Below are positions 8,821 to 16,999 of a DNA stretch of 64,000 nucleotides, piece by piece. The position numbers and the translations under genes are program-made. The notes under the pieces were generated by a model. The model saw only the letters and a list, made by a program, of their open reading frames with translations, was not told the DNA's origin and made no database searches. Every line of letters begins with the position of its first letter. The stretch's first letter is position 1. This DNA is from Jeotgalibacillus haloalkalitolerans (GTDB lineage Bacteria > Bacillota > Bacilli > Bacillales > Jeotgalibacillaceae), in assembly GCF_034427455.1 (NCBI RefSeq), contig NZ_JAXQNN010000003.1:228228-292227 (forward strand). Direction: 5' to 3'.

Positions 8821-8872
8821 GAATGGTTTACTAATGGATGCTCCATTAGTAGGCCATTCTATTCGTCTTTTA
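8821..8872 (+). terminator. Terminator after the levansucrases
   Basis: Stem GAATGG-TTACTAATGG / CCATTAGTA-CCATTC with a short loop, followed by a loose T-rich tract. Confidence 0.65.
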
Positions 8873-8988
8873 TCAGGTTCTTTTGGATCTTTTTATGATT
8901 CAGTAAGAACGTTACGCTTATTTCCATTCATACAGGGTAGTAATGAAAAGTTGTTCGAACCAAAACAAACAGGTAGCAGGTGAAAGAA

Positions 8989-9846
8989 ATGAAGATTAAA
9001 AAGATCTTGAATAACAGTGCTGTTGTCATAAAAGATTCGGATGGAGAGAAGATCGTGATGGGTGAAGGAGTCGGCTTTCAAAAGCGCAAAAACGACCTGG
9101 TCAGTCCAGCAAAAATAGATAAAGTTTTTACCATGAATCAATCAAATGATCATCAGAAATTTGAAGAAGCCTTCAAGCAATTTCCTGAGCAGCATATATC
9201 TCTTGCGCGTGATATTCTGAGCCAAGCAGAAAAAGATCTGCAAATTAAAATTAATCAATATGCATACCTCAGTTTTACCGATCATTTATCCTTTGCAATT
9301 GAAAGAATACAAAAAGGGTTTATTGTAGAAAATGCGCTGCTTGATCAAATCAAAATTCTTTACAGAAAAGAATATGAACTCGGGCTGTGGGCAAAAAACT
9401 ACATTAAAGAAAAAACAAATATCGATATTCCTGAAGATGAAGTCGGTAATATTGCTTTGCACCTGCATACTGCCAGAATGAAAATAAATGATATGTCATC
9501 AACACTCGATAAAACTGCAACGATTCAGGAGATTACATCAATCATTGAGAACAGGTTCAACATTAATATTGTCGAGGATTCACTGTCGTATGAGCGTCTT
9601 TTATCACATTTACAGCTATCTTTAAAACATTTATTTTCTGATGAACGCGCTCATCAAATGGATGCACAAATGAGTACATTACTAAAAAATCATTTGTCGG
9701 AGTCCTATGATTGTGCGCAGGAAGTAGGCAGATTCATAGAAGAGAAATATAAAAAGCCTTATCCGGAAGAAGAGATCATCTATATTGCTATGCATATTGA
9801 ACGGTTTTACACGAGATCTTTGAAAACGGGAAAAGTAAGGTTATAG
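8989..9846 (+). CDS. BglG/SacY family transcriptional antiterminator (SacT/SacY-like)
   Basis: A 285-residue RNA-binding antiterminator. ATG 8989 follows AGGTG; the GTG at 8980 lies inside that ribosome site. Residues 1-55 are the CAT RNA-binding domain (KIKKILNNSAVVIKDSDGEKIVMGEGVGFQKR). Residues ~65-170 and ~175-280 are two PRD modules with the conserved histidine contexts TDHLSFAI, LHLHTARM and YIAMHIERF. These are phosphorylated by HPr and the sucrose permease in the family. Its targets are almost surely the two RAT sites upstream of the GH32 and sacB genes. No sucrose PTS permease is found in this window. Confidence 0.9.
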   Translation: MKIKKILNNSAVVIKDSDGEKIVMGEGVGFQKRKNDLVSPAKIDKVFTMNQSNDHQKFEEAFKQFPEQHISLARDILSQAEKDLQIKINQYAYLSFTDHLSFAIERIQKGFIVENALLDQIKILYRKEYELGLWAKNYIKEKTNIDIPEDEVGNIALHLHTARMKINDMSSTLDKTATIQEITSIIENRFNINIVEDSLSYERLLSHLQLSLKHLFSDERAHQMDAQMSTLLKNHLSESYDCAQEVGRFIEEKYKKPYPEEEIIYIAMHIERFYTRSLKTGKVRL

Positions 9847-9849
9847 CAA

Positions 9850-9892
9850 CGAAAAAGAAGTGTGTTCAACGATGAATACACTTCTTTTTCTG
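9850..9892 (+). terminator. Terminator of the antiterminator gene
   Basis: Stem GAAAAAGAAGTGT / ACACTTCTTTTTC with a 14-base loop; the A-rich 5' arm and T-rich 3' arm make it potentially bidirectional. Confidence 0.8.
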
Positions 9893-9947
9893 GAATTATA
9901 TGAAAGTTGGCTGAAAAGAGAGAAAAGCGTATAGGTCAAATTACATG

Positions 9948-10068
9948 ATTCTACGAAACCAGGCCATTTTTTCTTCGAACATGGTCAATTTTTCTCCGAA
10001 CCATGCGTGTTATTCTGCGAACCACCGCCACGATTCTCCGACATCAGCTGTTATTCCACGAACCCCAC
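9948..10068. repeat. Degenerate ~20-22 bp tandem repeat
   Basis: About six imperfect units of the form ATTCTNCGAACCA followed by 7-10 variable bases (TTCTACGAAACC, TTCTTCGAACA, TCTCCGAACCA, TTCTGCGAACCA, TTCTCCGACA, TTCCACGAACC). An open frame runs through it but has no ribosome site and no recognisable protein. Confidence 0.7.
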
Positions 10069-10094
10069 ACCATTACCACCACCCAAAAATCCCC

Positions 10095-10123
10095 TTGCAA
10101 AATCCCAACACCTGTAATAAGAT
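10095..10123 (+). promoter_or_regulatory. Promoter of the lactate operon
   Basis: TTGCAA (10095-10100), 17-bp spacer, TAAGAT (10118-10123). Confidence 0.6.
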
Positions 10124-10137
10124 TGAAAGCACTTACA
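10124..10137 (+). promoter_or_regulatory. Candidate cre (CcpA) site
   Basis: TGAAAGCACTTACA matches the cre consensus with one change in the central CG. It directly follows the -10 box, where CcpA binding would block transcription. Catabolite repression of lactate use is expected. Confidence 0.55.
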
Positions 10138-10139
10138 TA

Positions 10140-10160
10140 TAAGGTCATCAGATGACCTTA
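10140..10160 (+). promoter_or_regulatory. Perfect palindromic operator, probable LutR/LldR site
   Basis: Perfect 10-bp arms TAAGGTCATC and GATGACCTTA around a single A, just downstream of the promoter. GGTC...GACC dyads are typical of FadR-subfamily GntR regulators, and such a regulator is encoded at the end of this operon. Confidence 0.7.
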
Positions 10161-10213
10161 TGACACCATTTGCATTGAACAAAGGGATTACGACGACAAA
10201 GGGGATGATGAGT

Positions 10214-12004
10214 ATGGCGCTTGGGACGCTGGCACTGTTTGCTATGGTGCCGATATTGACGGTATTGGTTTTTCTTGTGGTGTTGAGGTGGCCTGCAAAG
10301 TATGCGATGCCGCTTGCGTTTGCGGTGACGGTAGCAATGGCTTTATTTGTCTGGGATGTGCCGGGCAACCAGATTGCAGCAGCGAGTACAAAAGGGGTTG
10401 TGACGGCACTTGAAGTGTTGTTCATTGTATTCGGTGCAGTACTGATGCTGAATACGCTGAAGGAAAGCGGCGCGATTCAGACGATCAGGCAGGGATTTAT
10501 TGATATTTCACCTGACAGACGGATTCAGGCGATTATTATCTGCTGGCTGTTCGGTTCTTTTATTGAAGGGGCATCAGGATGGGGAACGCCTGCTGCTGTG
10601 CTGGCACCGCTTTTAGTGGCAATCGGATTCCCGGCGATGGGGGCTGTCATGGTGGCGCTGATTATTCAGTCGACGCCAGTTTCGTACGGAGCGGTTGGTA
10701 CACCGATTCTGATCGGTGTGTCATCCGGACTGACGGGGTCAGATGCTGTTAATGCCGAGGCTTCAGCACTTGGTGTGAATTTCAATGAATACATACAGAT
10801 GATCGGCGGTCAGGTGGCGATTTTTCACGGCATTGTCGGACTGCTGATTCCGCTTTTTATGGTCATGATGCTGACATTCTTCTTTGGGGAAAAGAAGTCG
10901 CTGAAGGCTGGGGCGGAGGTATGGAAGTTTGCGCTGTTTGCGGGACTTGCTTTTACCATTCCATATGCACTTGTGGCAAATCTGCTTGGACCTGAATTCC
11001 CGTCATTGTTTGGCGGATTAATCGGTCTCGCGATTGTTGTTCCGGCTGCGAAAAAAGGGTTTCTTTTACCGAAAACGCAGTGGGATTTCCCGCCTGAATC
11101 TCAATGGGATCCTGACTGGTCAGGGACACTTAAGGCGGACAGCTTAAAGCCTGCGTATATTTCACCATTTAAAGCATGGTTCCCTTATATTTTGATGGGG
11201 CTGCTGCTGGTATTAACGCGGCTTGGAACTTTGCCGTTTGGTAACTGGTTAAAAACGCTTGAACTCTCTGCATCAGAAATATTCGGTACACAGATTTCAA
11301 TTGTCAGTACACCGTTGTTTTTGCCTGGGTTCATCATGATATTGATGTCTATTATGGGATATTTCCTTTACAGTATGAATAAGGAAACTTATGGAACAGC
11401 GGTTAAAAATACGACAGTGATGATTATCAGCGCTGCGCCGGCACTGCTTTTTGCGGTTCCGATGGTGCAGGTATTTATTAATTCAGATGTTAATACGACA
11501 GGATATATGAGTATGCCGCTTGTACTTGCTGAAGCGGTATCAGCCATGATGGGAGAGAACTGGCCGCTTGTTGCGCCTGCGATCGGAGCCCTCGGCGCAT
11601 TCGTTGCAGGCAGTAATACGATCAGTAATATGATGTTTTCCATGTTCCAGTTTGGGACGGCTGAAAATGTCGGGCTTACCCCGGCAATTGTTGTAGCACT
11701 TCAGGCAGTCGGCGGTGCAGCAGGGAATATGATTTGCGTGCATAATGTTGTCGCAGCATCAGCGACAGCAGGCCTGATTGGAAAAGAGGGCGCTTTAATC
11801 AGAAAGACGCTGATTCCGACTGCTTACTATGTGATCTTTGCCGGAGCGATTGGCTATATCGCGTTAAATGGGCTCGGGTTTAACATTGGAACCATGATCG
11901 CAGCGGTTGTGGTGGTTACAGTCATTTCTATCATTGTAAAAGGACTTCGGGAAAAGGATTCGGAATCTGCTGTTGAAGTCAGACAGCAAAAATTTGGAGG
12001 TTGA
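10214..12004 (+). CDS. lldP: L-lactate permease, LldP/LctP family
   Basis: A polytopic (about 13 hydrophobic segments) lactate-proton symporter of 596 residues from ATG 10214, which is preceded by AAAGGGG. The first in-frame ATG (10160) overlaps the operator and lacks a ribosome site; ATGs at 10205 and 10208 are too near the AAAGGGG. Family marks include GASGWGTPAAVLAPLLVAIGFP and the C-terminal QAVGGAAGNMICVHNVVAASAT. It starts the lactate operon and is followed closely by lutA (GGAGG overlaps its stop), so import and oxidation of lactate are co-expressed. Confidence 0.93.
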   Translation: MALGTLALFAMVPILTVLVFLVVLRWPAKYAMPLAFAVTVAMALFVWDVPGNQIAAASTKGVVTALEVLFIVFGAVLMLNTLKESGAIQTIRQGFIDISPDRRIQAIIICWLFGSFIEGASGWGTPAAVLAPLLVAIGFPAMGAVMVALIIQSTPVSYGAVGTPILIGVSSGLTGSDAVNAEASALGVNFNEYIQMIGGQVAIFHGIVGLLIPLFMVMMLTFFFGEKKSLKAGAEVWKFALFAGLAFTIPYALVANLLGPEFPSLFGGLIGLAIVVPAAKKGFLLPKTQWDFPPESQWDPDWSGTLKADSLKPAYISPFKAWFPYILMGLLLVLTRLGTLPFGNWLKTLELSASEIFGTQISIVSTPLFLPGFIMILMSIMGYFLYSMNKETYGTAVKNTTVMIISAAPALLFAVPMVQVFINSDVNTTGYMSMPLVLAEAVSAMMGENWPLVAPAIGALGAFVAGSNTISNMMFSMFQFGTAENVGLTPAIVVALQAVGGAAGNMICVHNVVAASATAGLIGKEGALIRKTLIPTAYYVIFAGAIGYIALNGLGFNIGTMIAAVVVVTVISIIVKGLREKDSESAVEVRQQKFGG

Positions 12005-12010
12005 TTGGAT

Positions 12011-12730
12011 ATGAAAGTTTCACTTTTTATCACATGTTTAGCGGATGTATTTTATCCGGGGGTTGGGAAAGACACAGTTGAGGTGCTGGAGCGGCTCGGA
12101 TGCGAGGTGGATTTTCCCGAGAAGCAGACGTGCTGCGGACAGCCTGCATTTAACAGTGGCTACCACAAGGATACAAAGAAGGTCGCAAAGCATACAATTG
12201 AAACTTTCTCCCACTCAGACTATGTCGTACTGCCATCCGGTTCGTGCGCGTCAATGATCCATGAGTACCATGAACTGTTGAAGGATGAACCGGAGTGGCA
12301 GGCGCGTGCGAAAGCATTATCAGAAAAAACATATGAATTTACGCAATTCCTGGTCCATGTATTAAAGGTCGAAAAGGTAGACGCAAAGCTTGAGGCAAAC
12401 GCAACGTACCACACATCATGTCATATGACGCGCCTGCTAAAAGAAAAAGAGGCGCCATTCCGACTGCTTGAAAATGTAGAGGGACTAAATCTGGAAACAC
12501 TGCCAAACAGAGAGGCATGCTGCGGTTTCGGCGGTACCTTTTCAGTGAAAATGGCGCAGATCTCTGAACAGATGGTGGATGAGAAAGTACGGCACATTGA
12601 AGATACGAAAGCAGAAGTGTTAATCGGCGCAGATTGCGGATGTCTGATGAATATCGGCGGCCGTATCGAACGGAAAGGTAAGCCTGTCAAAGTGATGCAC
12701 ATCGCGCAGGTATTAAATAGCAGAGCGTAA
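12011..12730 (+). CDS. lutA: Lactate utilization protein A (Fe-S oxidoreductase subunit)
   Basis: A 239-residue subunit of the LutABC L-lactate oxidation complex. ATG 12011 has GGAGG nine bases upstream; the in-frame TTG at 12005 is too close to it. Two cysteine-rich CCG domains are visible ([15 protein letters not shown] near residue 35, and [12 protein letters not shown] near 165), each with additional upstream cysteine contexts ([21 protein letters not shown]). LutABC converts lactate to pyruvate with electron transfer to the membrane. Gene order is the same as in B. subtilis lutABC. Confidence 0.95.
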   Translation: MKVSLFITCLADVFYPGVGKDTVEVLERLGCEVDFPEKQTCCGQPAFNSGYHKDTKKVAKHTIETFSHSDYVVLPSGSCASMIHEYHELLKDEPEWQARAKALSEKTYEFTQFLVHVLKVEKVDAKLEANATYHTSCHMTRLLKEKEAPFRLLENVEGLNLETLPNREACCGFGGTFSVKMAQISEQMVDEKVRHIEDTKAEVLIGADCGCLMNIGGRIERKGKPVKVMHIAQVLNSRA

Positions 12731-12744
12731 AGGAGCTGAATGAA

Positions 12745-14172
12745 ATGGGCGTAAAAATTGGCGATCCGGATTTTAAAAAGCGGGTGGATAAAGGCTTAAA
12801 GGATACTTTTATGCGTGATGCAGTTTCTTCAGCACAGGAGCGTCTGAAGAATGCAAAAGGGAAAGCCGAAGAGGAGCTTGGAAACTGGGAAGAGTGGCGT
12901 AACCTTTCTGAGGAAATCAGAACGCATACGCTTGAAAATATAGATTATTATCTGTATCAGCTGAGTGAAAACGTCAGCAAAAACGGCGGGTCTGTCTTCT
13001 TTGCTAAAACGGCAGAGGAAGCAAACCATTATATTACTGAAGTTGCTAAAAAGAAAAATGCCAAAAAAGTCATTAAATCAAAGTCGATGGTAACGGAAGA
13101 AATCAGCATGAATGAAGCACTGGAGAAGGCTGGCTGTGAAGTGATTGAGTCAGATCTCGGTGAATATATTCTGCAGATCGATGACCATGATCCGCCATCC
13201 CATATTGTTGCGCCGGCGCTTCACAAAAATAAAGAGCAGATCCGCGATACGTTTCGTGATAAAAAGGGATACACCAATACCTCCAATCCTCAGGAACTCA
13301 CGCTATTTGCACGTGAACAGCTGAGAAAAGAATTTCTTGAAGCAGATATTGGTGTGACCGGCTGTAACTTTGCTGTAGCGGAATCAGGCAGTATCTCGCT
13401 TGTCACAAACGAAGGGAATGCGCGTCTTGCTACAGCGCTTCCTAAAACACAGATCACAGTCATGGGTATGGAGCGCGTAGTCCCGACATGGGAAGAGCTT
13501 GATATTTTAGTGAGCATGCTGTGTCGCAGTGCAGTTGGTCAGAAGCTGACAAGCTATGTAACCGGACTGACTGGTGCGAAAGGCGAAGGCGATCTTGACG
13601 GACCGGACGAGTTTCATCTGGTGATTGTCGATAACGGGCGTTCAAAAATCCTCGGCACGGAATTTCAGGCAGCACTTCACTGTATCCGCTGTGCGGCATG
13701 TATCAATGTATGTCCTGTGTACCGTCATGTTGGCGGTCATTCTTACGGTTCCATTTATCCGGGACCAATCGGCGCTGTATTGACACCGCTTTTGGAAGGA
13801 TATGAGGATCATCAGGAGCTGCCTTATGCGTCCACGTTATGTGCAGCCTGCACGGATGCCTGTCCGGTAAAAATTCCGCTGCATGAGATGCTTGTCATGC
13901 ACAGACGTAATATTGCAGAAGAAAAACGTACAACATTATCTGAAACGCTTGCGATGAAAGGATTTGGTATGGTCGCGAGTTCACCGTCACTTTTTAATAT
14001 GAGTACAAGAACCGCGCCGTTTATGCTGTCTCCATTTACAAAAGAAGGTTCAATCAAAAAGGGGCCGGGCCCGATGAAACCCTGGACAGATGTCAGAGAT
14101 TTCCCTGAAACAAGTAAAGAACGTTTCCGTGACTGGTTTAAATCACGCGACGGGAAAGGAGACGCACAATGA
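12745..14172 (+). CDS. lutB: Lactate utilization protein B (iron-sulfur subunit)
   Basis: A 475-residue LutB. The N-terminal two thirds form an LUD domain ([38 protein letters not shown]). Near the C-terminus two ferredoxin-type [4Fe-4S] motifs appear: [12 protein letters not shown] around residues 313-324 and CAACTDACP around 366-374. It is the electron-transferring core of the lactate oxidation complex. AAAGGAGCTG precedes the ATG, and the stop overlaps the lutC start in ATGA, so the two are translationally coupled. Confidence 0.95.
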   Translation: MGVKIGDPDFKKRVDKGLKDTFMRDAVSSAQERLKNAKGKAEEELGNWEEWRNLSEEIRTHTLENIDYYLYQLSENVSKNGGSVFFAKTAEEANHYITEVAKKKNAKKVIKSKSMVTEEISMNEALEKAGCEVIESDLGEYILQIDDHDPPSHIVAPALHKNKEQIRDTFRDKKGYTNTSNPQELTLFAREQLRKEFLEADIGVTGCNFAVAESGSISLVTNEGNARLATALPKTQITVMGMERVVPTWEELDILVSMLCRSAVGQKLTSYVTGLTGAKGEGDLDGPDEFHLVIVDNGRSKILGTEFQAALHCIRCAACINVCPVYRHVGGHSYGSIYPGPIGAVLTPLLEGYEDHQELPYASTLCAACTDACPVKIPLHEMLVMHRRNIAEEKRTTLSETLAMKGFGMVASSPSLFNMSTRTAPFMLSPFTKEGSIKKGPGPMKPWTDVRDFPETSKERFRDWFKSRDGKGDAQ

Positions 14173-14861
14173 TACAAAACCGGGAAAGCTTTCTATCACA
14201 TCTGGCAGAACAGCTCGGACGTAAACCGCGTACTGAAGGGGTTGTGCGGCCAGACTACAAACACAAGCCGCATCTGGAAGTGATGAAGGGATATTCGAAG
14301 GATCAGCTTGTCGAAGTGTTAAAAACGCAATGTCTGGCGATCCACACTGATTTTAAACAGACGAAAAAAGCTGAACTGACTAATGTGATCGATCAGGTGC
14401 TTGAAGAATATGATGCTGAGTCTGTGATTACATGGGATGATCCCCGCTTTGAAGCGTTTGGTCTGAATGATTTTCAGTCAAGAGCGTCAGTCGATGTCTG
14501 GCGTGCTGAAAACGGCAGTGATTCAGTAGAGCTTGCTGAAAAAGCGGATGTAGGGATTACGTTTTCAGATTACACACTTGCTGAATCAGGAACGGTTGTG
14601 CTGCTGAGTGAGAGCGGGAAGGGCCGTTCTGTCAGCCTGTTGCCGACTTATTACATTGCGATTATTCCAAAGAGCACACTTGTGCCCCGGATGACGCAGG
14701 CAACGACTGCGATTCACCAGATGGCTGAAAGAGGCGAGCGCGTTCCATCCTGTGTGAATTTCATCAGCGGACCGAGTAACAGTGCTGATATTGAAATGAG
14801 TCTTGTAGTTGGTGTGCACGGACCGATCCGTGCGTGTTATATCCTCGTTGATGATGAGTAA
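14169..14861 (+). CDS. lutC: Lactate utilization protein C
   Basis: A 230-residue LutC of the LUD (DUF162) family, the third subunit of the lactate oxidation complex. Conserved stretches include [33 protein letters not shown] and the C-terminal [22 protein letters not shown], which is characteristic of the family. It overlaps lutB by four bases, and GGAAAGGAG lies in the lutB tail. A weak hairpin follows before the regulator gene. Confidence 0.95.
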   Translation: MIQNRESFLSHLAEQLGRKPRTEGVVRPDYKHKPHLEVMKGYSKDQLVEVLKTQCLAIHTDFKQTKKAELTNVIDQVLEEYDAESVITWDDPRFEAFGLNDFQSRASVDVWRAENGSDSVELAEKADVGITFSDYTLAESGTVVLLSESGKGRSVSLLPTYYIAIIPKSTLVPRMTQATTAIHQMAERGERVPSCVNFISGPSNSADIEMSLVVGVHGPIRACYILVDDE

Positions 14862-14939
14862 GACCAGAGACCGGCTGAGACAGAAATCAGCCGGTCCTGT
14901 GCTATAATAAGGATACTAGAATCAAACGGGGTGCAGGAT

Positions 14940-15653
14940 ATGGCGTTTAAACAGGTACAGACAAAAAAGATATCAGAAGTAATCCGTGAACAGCTGGAAG
15001 AGATGATCCGCAGAGGAGATTTCAAGCCGGGAGAAAGGCTCGATTCAGTTGAAAAGCTGGCAAAGGAATTCAACGTCAGCCGCTCAGCAGTGCGTGAAGC
15101 ACTCAGCGCCCTGCGCGCCGTCGGACTCATCACGATCCGTCAGGGAGAAGGCACGTTTATTAATAAATTCGATTTCTCTGAACTAATCGCACCGGTGGCA
15201 GACACATTTATCTCAAAGCAGGAAATGCTGGAGCTGTTTGAAGTGCGGAAGATTCTTGAGGCAGGTGCAGCAAAGCTTGCCGCTGAAAACCGTACAGATG
15301 AGCATTTAGCTGAAATGAAACAGGCACTTGCTGAAATGGATGCTGCTGGTGGCAATCAGGATCTCGGTGAAAAAGCCGATGTGAAATTCCATCTGGCGAT
15401 TGCTGAAAGCTCAGGTAATAACCTGCTGAAGGATATGATGCATCAGATGGCAGAGACACTGGGTAAAACGATGTATGAAAGCAGAAGGATTGCTTTATTT
15501 GCTGATCAGGAGCAGTTTAACAGACTGCAGGTCGAGCACAAGGCAATTTTTGAGGCAGTCAGCAGCAGAAATGGCGGAGAGGCTGAACAGGCGATGCTTG
15601 AACACCTGATTAATGTAGAGCAGACATTGATTAATTTTCATGAGAATAAATGA
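14940..15653 (+). CDS. lutR: GntR/FadR family regulator of lactate use
   Basis: A 237-residue repressor. Residues ~10-75 are a GntR winged helix (SVEKLAKEFNVSRSAVREALSALRAVGLITIRQGEGTF), and residues ~85-230 an FCD ligand-binding domain (metal-site residues in VKFHLAIAESSGN and VEHKAIFEAV). ATG 14940 with GGGG upstream is preferred to GTG 14931. It ends the lactate operon, and the palindrome at 10140-10160 is its likely operator. In B. subtilis LutR, lactate relieves repression. A TATAATAAGG box at about 14903 suggests an additional own promoter. Confidence 0.88.
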   Translation: MAFKQVQTKKISEVIREQLEEMIRRGDFKPGERLDSVEKLAKEFNVSRSAVREALSALRAVGLITIRQGEGTFINKFDFSELIAPVADTFISKQEMLELFEVRKILEAGAAKLAAENRTDEHLAEMKQALAEMDAAGGNQDLGEKADVKFHLAIAESSGNNLLKDMMHQMAETLGKTMYESRRIALFADQEQFNRLQVEHKAIFEAVSSRNGGEAEQAMLEHLINVEQTLINFHENK

Positions 15654-15659
15654 ACTGAA

Positions 15660-15694
15660 AGCAGCCGCAGTATGGTGACTACGGCTTTTTGCTG
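15660..15694 (+). terminator. Weak terminator after lutR
   Basis: A CCGCAGT / ACTACGG imperfect stem followed by five T. Confidence 0.5.
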
Positions 15695-15779
15695 TGGCGT
15701 CCCGTCATGAGTCGGGGGTAATAGATCAAGCGTTCTTTCATAGTATAAGAAATAAAGTGTACTTTTTGAAAGGGGTTAT

Positions 15780-16355
15780 ATGCTTTTAAAAAAGAGCATG
15801 GCAATCGTTTTTGGAAGTCTCATGCTGTCTGCAGGGATCAATGGCTTTTTAGTCCCGCATCATCTGCTTGACGGAGGAATGATCGGTCTTGCGCTGATTG
15901 TTCATTATTATTTTGGCATACAGGCGGGGCTGGCAATGATTTTGTTAAGTCTGCCGTTATTTATTTATTCCTGGTTTAAGAATAGAGCGTACTTTTTTAA
16001 TAGCCTTCATGGTTTATTTGTTTCATCACTTCTTATTGACTGGCTGTCACCGCTTAGAACGTTTTTTCAAATATCGATTCTTCCAAGTGTATTAGCAGGC
16101 GGTTTGTTAATCGGGTTTGGGATTGGCCTGATGTTGCGCTTTGAGACAAGTACAGGAGGGACAGACCTGCTGGCCCATATCATTTCAAGAGCCGTCTCAA
16201 TTAATGCAGGTGTCGTTATTTTTATTGTGGATGGGATTGTGATTTTGCTGGGTTACCAGGTGCTTGGTCTTCATACGTTTTTATATTCCTGCGGTGTAAT
16301 CACAATTGTCGGTGCTGTAACAGCGATTATTGTACACAGGAAACCGGACAGGTAA
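15780..16355 (+). CDS. YitT/DUF161 family membrane protein, short form
   Basis: A 191-residue membrane protein with five to six hydrophobic helices. The N-terminus GSLMLSAGINGFLVPHHLLDGGMIGLALIVHYYFG and the later LLIGFGIGLMLRFETSTGGTDLLAHIIS are the signature of the YitT family. Typical members (~280 residues) carry a C-terminal cytoplasmic DUF2179 domain that is absent here: the frame ends right after the last helix at HRKPDR. AAAGGGG precedes the ATG. No substrate is established for the family. The short form seems natural, as nothing resembling the missing domain follows. Confidence 0.8.
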   Translation: MLLKKSMAIVFGSLMLSAGINGFLVPHHLLDGGMIGLALIVHYYFGIQAGLAMILLSLPLFIYSWFKNRAYFFNSLHGLFVSSLLIDWLSPLRTFFQISILPSVLAGGLLIGFGIGLMLRFETSTGGTDLLAHIISRAVSINAGVVIFIVDGIVILLGYQVLGLHTFLYSCGVITIVGAVTAIIVHRKPDR

Positions 16356-16396
16356 CTTACACAAAATTCAACAAATATCTTAGTATGAATTCTTCC

Positions 16397-16425
16397 TTGC
16401 CAAAAGTTAATCTTTCAGGTAAGAT
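16397..16425 (+). promoter_or_regulatory. Promoter of the cobalamin riboswitch leader
   Basis: TTGCCA (16397-16402), 17-bp spacer, TAAGAT (16420-16425). Confidence 0.65.
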
Positions 16426-16474
16426 GTCATTATTCAATATATAGTGTTTATTTGTGAATATAAAACTACATATA

Positions 16475-16662
16475 GTGTTGCCGAAAAATAAGATGCGATT
16501 GATCGCTTAAAAGGGAATCCGGTGAGAATCCGGAACTGCCCCCGCAACTGTATGTGCTGACGAAATGAACAGTCCACTGTATAAGAGAGCTCTGAATAAG
16601 GGTGCTTATATGGGAAGGGTTCAGAGTAGAGTGACGCACAAGTCAGGAGACCTGTCTTATTT
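16475..16662 (+). ncRNA. Cobalamin (B12) riboswitch
   Basis: Core landmarks are AAAAGGGAATCCGGTGAGAA, then ACTGCCCCCGCAACTG, and the B12 box AAGTCAGGAGACCTGTC at 16641-16657. These are diagnostic for AdoCbl-class riboswitches. Binding of coenzyme B12 should switch off the ribonucleotide reductase genes downstream. Confidence 0.95.
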
Positions 16663-16759
16663 TTTGTTTTCATTTCTTCGGGGTGTGAGGAAAGAAACGA
16701 TGGCTTTATCAGACAGGTCCCGTGTGTGGACTATGTTCTTATAATGCAAATCGTTTATT

Positions 16760-16793
16760 TGACCGCCTATTCCGATAGGCGGTTTTTGTTTTG
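16760..16793 (+). terminator. Riboswitch terminator
   Basis: ACCGCCTAT / ATAGGCGGT stem with a TCCG loop followed by a T-rich run. It lies about 100 bp after the B12 box; a GACCTGTCT / TCAGACAGGTC pairing between box and terminator could be the alternative fold. Confidence 0.8.
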
Positions 16794-16810
16794 TCTTTAC
16801 AAGAGGGGGC

Positions 16811-16940
16811 TGAGATTTCCGCTTCAGGCGGACGCTTTCCGCGGCCGGGCGGTGAGCCCCTTCATGCTTCGCATTACAGGGTCTCACCTGTCCCTTTCCG
16901 CCGCAGGAGTCGCCACCTTACGCTCCAATCCCAGCGGTGA
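16811..16940 (+). repeat. Interspersed GC-rich element, copy A
   Basis: The best-preserved pattern is GCTTCAGGCGGACGCTTTCC ... GGTGAGCCCC ... ACAGGGTCTCACCTGTCC ... GGAGTCGCC ... CTTACGCTCC. GGTGAG and CTCACC can pair to form a central hairpin. It lies between the riboswitch terminator and nrdE. Similar elements are common in Bacillales intergenic regions; function unknown. Confidence 0.85.
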
Positions 16941-16999
16941 AAATAAGAGACAGCCAATAACATCCTACATGACTTCATAAAAACCGGAGGGAAACAATC

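Noticed and set aside
9945..10142. Open frame of 65 codons across the CGAACCA repeats
   Set aside because: It simply follows the periodic repeats, has no ribosome site and ends at the lactate operator.
16726..16980. Open frame between the B12 riboswitch and nrdE
   Set aside because: It spans the riboswitch terminator and interspersed element copy A; no ribosome site or conserved protein.
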